A DNA stretch of 31,826 bases from Pinguiococcus pyrenoidosus. Taxonomy: Eukaryota > Sar > Pinguiophyceae > Pinguiochrysidales > Pinguiochrysidaceae. Under the pieces are notes generated by a model that was not told where the DNA came from, made no database searches, and saw only the letters and a program-made list of their open reading frames with translations. This document shows, piece after piece, positions 29,806 to 31,826 of the stretch. Positions within the stretch are counted from its first letter, which is position 1. Every line of letters begins with the position of its first letter. A program made the translations under genes and the position numbers. The stretch is taken from contig JAAMXY010000310.1 of NCBI GenBank assembly GCA_019677205.1, positions 15,784 through 47,609 of the forward strand. Reading direction: 5' to 3'.

Positions 29806-30129
29806 TCCGACGCACCACACGCTCTTCTACACCCAACGAAAATCCTCTGCGCCCCTTTGCTACAGAATCAAAGCGGTTCTGCGCTTTGTGGCGCCGTTTG
29901 AAACTCCATTTAGCCGAACGATGAACGATCTCGATATGACTCTATATCGATCTTGATCGAAAAAGCCGAGCGCTTCGATTCTATGCTCTCTTTTGCTTTG
30001 CTTTTCGTTCAGAATCCATTTCGATAGAGACGCAGATCAGAACTGCGCGTTTGGAGTTTTCGAAGAATCTCTGGCAAAAGAAAGGTTTACCCCGAGAGCG
30101 CCGCATCTGGGCCGCGAGAAGTCTGCGCA
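29806..30129. promoter_or_regulatory. Divergent promoter region, methyltransferase / RPT3
   Basis: This is 324 bases between divergent starts. It contains a perfect inverted repeat TCGATAT-gactct-ATATCGA at 29931-29950, followed by a further TTGATCGA. The arms and spacing would suit a dimeric regulator, but no factor is known to me. AT content rises between about 29920 and 30050. Confidence 0.4.
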
Positions 30130-31440
30130 ATGGCGCTCTACGAAGACATTCTCGTGCCGGACATTCCGTATCCGAAGGACTCATGTGCGACACAGGTGCG
30201 TTGCTGCCGAAGTTGCCGCCTTCGCACCCTCTGCGGACCTTGCTAAGCTGTAGTGTGCCGTTTCAAACCGCGGTAGCCTGTGCCGCCCGGCGTGCCGGAG
30301 GACATGTACGTCCGGATGAAAGCCCTGCAGGACCACGCGGGCTTCCTGGACCTGCAGGAGACGTACATCAAGGACGAGATGCGCAATCTCAAGCGGGAGC
30401 TCATCCGCGCGCAAGAAGAAGTGAAGCGGATCCAAAGCGTCCCGCTGGTGATCGGCAATTTCAATGAGATGATCGACGCGGACTACGGCATCGTGTCGTC
30501 CACCGCGGGCTCCAACTACTACGTGCGCATCCTGAGCACGGTGGACCGCGAGACGCTCAAGCCGAACGCGTCCGTGGGACTCCACCGCCATTCTCACGCA
30601 GTGGTCGACGTCGTGCCTCCGGAGTGCGACTCCACCATCCAGCTCATGCAGGAGAAGCCGGACGTGTCGTACGCGGACATTGGGGGCATGGACATGCAGA
30701 AGCAGGAGGTCCGCGAGGCCGTGGAGCTGCCTCTCACGCACTTCGAGCTGTACAAGCAGATCGGCATCGACCCGCCCGGCGGCGTGCTGCTGTATGGGCC
30801 GCCGGGGACGGGGAAGACCATGATGGCCAAGGCCGTGGCGAACGCCACCACCGCGAGCTTCATCTCCGTGGTGGGCTCGGAGTTCGTGCAGAAGTACCTC
30901 GGAGAGGGCCCGCGCATGGTGCGCGATGTCTTCCGCTTGGCCAAGGACAACTCGCCGTCCGTGGTCTTCATCGACGAGATTGACGCCATCGCCACGAAGC
31001 GCTTCGACGCGCAGACCGGCGCGGATCGCGAAGTGCAGCGCATCCTCCTCGAGCTGCTGAACCAGATGGACGGCTTCGACCAGTCGACCAACGTCAAGGT
31101 GATCATGGCCACCAATCGCGCGGACACGCTCGATCCGGCCCTCCTGCGACCGGGCCGCCTGGACCGCAAGATCGAGTTCCCCAACCCGGACCGGCGGCAG
31201 AAGCGCCTTGTGTTCCAGGCTTGCACGGCGAAGATGAATCTCAGCGAGGAGGTCGACCTGGAGAACTATGTCAACCGGGCAGAGAAGATCAGCGCGGCCA
31301 ACATCTCGTCGATCTGCCAGGAAGCGGGCATGCAGGCCGTGCGGGCGAATAGGTATGTGATCTTGCCGCAGGATTTCGAGGTGGCCTACAAGAAAGCGAT
31401 CACAAGGAGTCAGAAAGAGTACGCCTTCTACTCAATGTAG
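30130..31440 (+). CDS. RPT3: 26S proteasome regulatory ATPase RPT3 (PSMC4)
   Basis: RPT3 is one of six AAA+ ATPases of the 19S base that unfold substrates and open the 20S gate. Exons are 30130-30195 ([17 protein letters not shown]...) and 30277-31440, with an 81-bp phase-0 intron (GTGCGT...CGGTAG), giving 409 aa, close to the family's about 418. Features: N-terminal coiled coil (to about 75); OB domain ([18 protein letters not shown]); Walker A GPPGTGKT (about 197); Walker [15 protein letters not shown] (about 251); [20 protein letters not shown]; arginine fingers in [13 protein letters not shown]-terminal helical domain [20 protein letters not shown]. The end reads AFYSM. Family members usually end in Phe-Tyr-Lys, the HbYX tail; here one extra residue moves Tyr from the penultimate place. 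Confidence 0.96.
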
Positions 31441-31471
31441 AAAGAGAAACCTCAAGATTTGAGGACCAGGA

Positions 31472-31533
31472 CGGCAGCGGCGGTGTGCGTGAGCGTGTGC
31501 GTGCGCGTGCGCGTGTGCTTGTGCTTGTGATCC
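31472..31533 (+). repeat. GT/GC-rich alternating repeat
   Basis: This is an imperfect run of GTGCGT, GTGCGC and GTGCTT units just after the RPT3 stop. It is an alternating purine-pyrimidine tract of the kind that can take Z-DNA form. It is non-coding as far as I can see. Confidence 0.6.
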
Positions 31534-31581
31534 GGCAAAAGACCCCGCCCCGCGCCTGCAGCTGTTCAATCCAAACTGCCG

Positions 31582-31656
31582 CTGCGATTGCGGTTGCGAT
31601 TGCGGTTGCGGTTGCGATTGCGGTTGCGGATGCGATTGCGGTTGCGGTTGCGGTTA
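31582..31656 (+). repeat. Hexanucleotide TTGCGG/TTGCGA tandem repeat
   Basis: About twelve near-perfect 6-base units (TTGCGG, TTGCGA and one GGATGCGA variant) lie between the convergent RPT3 and glutaredoxin genes. The unit does not match any telomere repeat I know. It is a likely polymorphic microsatellite. Confidence 0.8.
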
Positions 31657-31727
31657 CAGCTCAAGTTGCGGCAAACGAAGATCCTTGCGAATCGCATTTT
31701 ACGCCCACGCTTGGCAAGTCAAACAAT

Positions 31728-31826
31728 CTACGGCTTGAGGTCGGCCAGGTCGCCGCTCTCTTTCATCTCCTGCACAAGATCGAGGCCTCCTACGAGCTCG
31801 CCCTTGACGTACAACTGCGGGTAGGT
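31728..31826 (-). CDS. Monothiol glutaredoxin, C-terminal 32 residues (partial)
   Basis: Only the end of the gene is in the window; the rest lies past the right edge. The readable protein starts at [20 protein letters not shown] and ends GDLADLKP-stop. The cis-Pro segment ([10 protein letters not shown]) and the GGLD loop that holds glutathione are diagnostic of CGFS-type glutaredoxins (Grx3/Grx4/PICOT or Grx5). These bind Fe-S clusters and work in iron handling. The CGFS active site is not in the window. The KGELVGGLD wording fits the PICOT/Grx3 type best, but compartment and full domain make-up cannot be judged. Confidence 0.88.
   Translation of the reverse strand, partial: TYPQLYVKGELVGGLDLVQEMKESGDLADLKP

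Noticed and set aside
1-31826. CRISPR arrays, transposons, tRNA or rRNA genes
   Set aside because: I looked for spaced direct repeats, transposase or reverse-transcriptase frames, tRNA T-loops and rRNA-like stretches and saw none. A covariance-model search would settle small RNAs.

Overview
This window is nuclear DNA from a single-celled eukaryote with dense, GC-rich genes and short GT-AG introns. I read 15 protein-coding genes, one of them cut by the right edge. Introns are mostly 59-216 bp (one of about 454 bp is proposed) and lie mainly near 5' ends. Between genes there are a few AT-rich islands. Two genes hint at the lineage. A bacterial-type ribosomal protein S15 starts with a hydrophobic signal peptide whose cleavage zone reads CAAFTAP. 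This resembles the bipartite plastid presequences of algae with a red-derived secondary plastid (ochrophytes, cryptophytes, haptophytes, some alveolates). A CFAP161-type gene implies a cilium or flagellum. My best guess is a flagellated alga with a complex plastid; I cannot name the taxon.

Layout, left to right: unrecognised 505-aa gene (+, 49-1716); CDC27/APC3 (-, 1791-3374); branchpoint-binding protein SF1/BBP (+, 3704-5575); small KH-domain protein (+, 6130-6429); transcription elongation factor SPT6 (-, 6633-12480); organelle ribosomal protein S15 (+, 13033-13716); 29-N assembly gap (13927-13955); TM9SF nonaspanin (-, 13989-16150); C2H2 zinc-finger protein (+, 17278-18752); aspartate-semialdehyde dehydrogenase (-, 19224-20762); DEP/two-TM/START-like protein (+, 21206-23557); F-box-SPRY protein (-, 23764-25370); CFAP161-calcyphosin fusion (+, 26312-28327); family-16 methyltransferase (-, 28515-29805); 26S proteasome ATPase RPT3 (+, 30130-31440); C-terminus of a monothiol glutaredoxin (-, 31728-31826).

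The gene order alternates strand almost perfectly (+ - + + - + - + - + - + - + -), so the genome here is a chain of divergent and convergent pairs. The only break is SF1 followed by the small KH gene on the same strand, and that KH domain looks like a relative of the SF1 KH domain. The genes do not form one pathway. Most are housekeeping: cell-cycle proteolysis (CDC27, RPT3, perhaps the F-box protein), splicing (SF1), transcription (SPT6), plastid functions (S15, ASADH) and membrane traffic (TM9SF).

The most unusual points are the CFAP161-calcyphosin fusion, an ASADH with a C-terminal membrane segment, the stand-alone SF1-like KH protein, the DEP-membrane-START protein, the changed C-terminus of RPT3, and the strand-alternating layout. 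I found no CRISPR array, mobile element, rRNA or tRNA. All exon boundaries come from reading frame, splice-site motifs and protein-family fit, without transcript data.
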